From the NCBI RefSeq assembly GCF_963556105.2, contig NZ_OY829945.1, positions 477,001 to 541,000 of the forward strand: DNA of 64,000 nucleotides, in the 5' to 3' direction. Below, piece after piece: positions 63,366-64,000 of this stretch. The DNA is from an uncultured Tolumonas sp. (lineage in GTDB: Bacteria > Pseudomonadota > Gammaproteobacteria > Enterobacterales > Aeromonadaceae). The notes below the pieces were generated by a model. The model saw only the letters and a program-made list of their open reading frames with translations. It was not told the DNA's origin and ran no database searches. The number at the start of each line of letters is the position of its first letter. Position 1 is the stretch's first letter. Position numbers and translations under genes: made by a program.

Positions 63366-64000
63366 CTATTGGGGTTGGTTCAGATATTCGTACAGCTTGC
63401 TGGTATCGTCTTTACTGCACAGTTTAGTGCCTTGATTCATCGTGGCGGCAGTGCCAGCCGCAACACCAAACCGTACCATATCGACTAACGAGGCGTTGTC
63501 TGCCAGTTTCATGACCATGGCGCCGACCATACTGTCGCCCGCACCCACCGTGCTGCGTTTAGTGACGGGCGGCGGCACCACTTGCACACACTGTTCCGCA
63601 TCCACGCCGAGTGCGCCTTGCGGGCCTAACGACACCACGATCCGTTTCGCCGCACCCTGACTGATTAGCAACCGAGCGGCAGTGACGACCTGATCGGGTT
63701 GATCCAGCGTCTGGCCGCTCAGCTCTGCCAATTCTGATTGGTTGGGTTTCAGCAGCTCCAAGCCGCCAAATGCAACGGCCGCTTTCAGCGCCTCACCAGA
63801 GCTGTCGACCACACAATGCAAGTGATGCTCTTTGGCACATTGCAGTAATTCCGTGACGGCTTGTGTCGTCATATTTGGCGGCAGACTACCACTTAACACC
63901 AACAAACTGTCGGCAGGAAGTTGGGCGATTTTCGCCAATAATTGCTGCCATTCGTTTTCGTGTAATGCCGCACCGGGCATCACAAAACGGAACTGCTCTC
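63366..64000 (-). CDS. pfkB: 6-phosphofructokinase II PfkB, C-terminal part, cut by window edge
   Basis: The minus-strand frame runs off the window: its first visible residues are EQFRFVMPGAAL, then LVLSGSLPPNMTTQAV, VDSSGEALKAAV, LLKPNQSELAEL, SLGPQGALGVDAEQC and GAGDSMVGAMVMKLADNASL, which closely match the C-terminal two thirds of E. coli PfkB. The AGDS catalytic Asp is present. PfkB phosphorylates fructose-6-phosphate. About 210 codons are visible; the N-terminus lies to the right. Confidence 0.93.
   Translation of the reverse strand, partial: EQFRFVMPGAALHENEWQQLLAKIAQLPADSLLVLSGSLPPNMTTQAVTELLQCAKEHHLHCVVDSSGEALKAAVAFGGLELLKPNQSELAELSGQTLDQPDQVVTAARLLISQGAAKRIVVSLGPQGALGVDAEQCVQVVPPPVTKRSTVGAGDSMVGAMVMKLADNASLVDMVRFGVAAGTAATMNQGTKLCSKDDTSKLYEYLNQPQ

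Overview
The window looks like chromosome of a gammaproteobacterium, most probably of the Aeromonadaceae and close to Tolumonas. This is a best guess from gene content and order: a type II secretion gspC divergent from nudE, argP/argO, the nudF-yqiB-cpdA-yqiA-parE operon next to tolC, speA, hldE, a Klebsiella-type citrate fermentation cluster and pfkB. No rRNA, tRNA, prophage or CRISPR array was seen. Four ERIC-type palindromic repeats of about 125 bp lie between genes.

Positions 1-30949 are ordinary core genome: the 5' end of gspC, nudE, a coupled pair of uncharacterised exported proteins, the ArgP/ArgO pair, a small heat-shock protein with a sigma-32-like promoter, a Sel1-repeat protein, trmA, a DUF5610 protein, a cobalamin riboswitch with btuB, speA, nrdG, a periplasmic alpha carbonic anhydrase, lpxL, hldE, a ferric-reductase-like flavohaem protein, and a six-gene operon (CecR-like TetR regulator, HlyD adaptor, ABC ATPase, ABC permease, tolC, tehA) with two palindromic operators upstream. 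Then comes nudF-yqiB-cpdA-yqiA-parE.

Positions 30950-42941 are a complete 11,992-bp Tn7-like transposon inserted exactly at the parE stop codon. It has a 5-bp target duplication (TCTGA) on both sides and related ends carrying TnsB-type repeats: four at 21-22 bp spacing at the tnsA end and three dispersed at the other. It encodes TnsA, TnsB, TnsC and two different TniQ/TnsD-family targeting proteins. The cargo is a complete type II CBASS anti-phage operon (patatin CapV, DncV-like cyclase, Cap2 E1-E2, Cap3 JAMM protease) and a small lipoprotein. The insertion separated parE from its terminator, which now lies about 12 kb away at 42968-42993. This is the most interesting part of the window.

Positions 43011-46558 hold a flavodoxin-like oxidoreductase divergent from an HxlR regulator, a ribbon-helix-helix protein, a SulP anion transporter and a DUF1127 protein. 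Positions 46629-57100 are a citrate fermentation island: citCDEFXG on the minus strand, divergent citS followed by a fumarylacetoacetate-hydrolase-family gene in the place where oadGAB sits in Klebsiella, and the two-component system citAB. A heptanucleotide tandem repeat lies between citC and citS. The remainder (57225-64000) has a MarR/EamA divergent pair, a Cache-domain chemoreceptor, a HlyU-family protein, a lipoprotein, a stand-alone Fe-S oxidoreductase subunit and the 3' part of pfkB.
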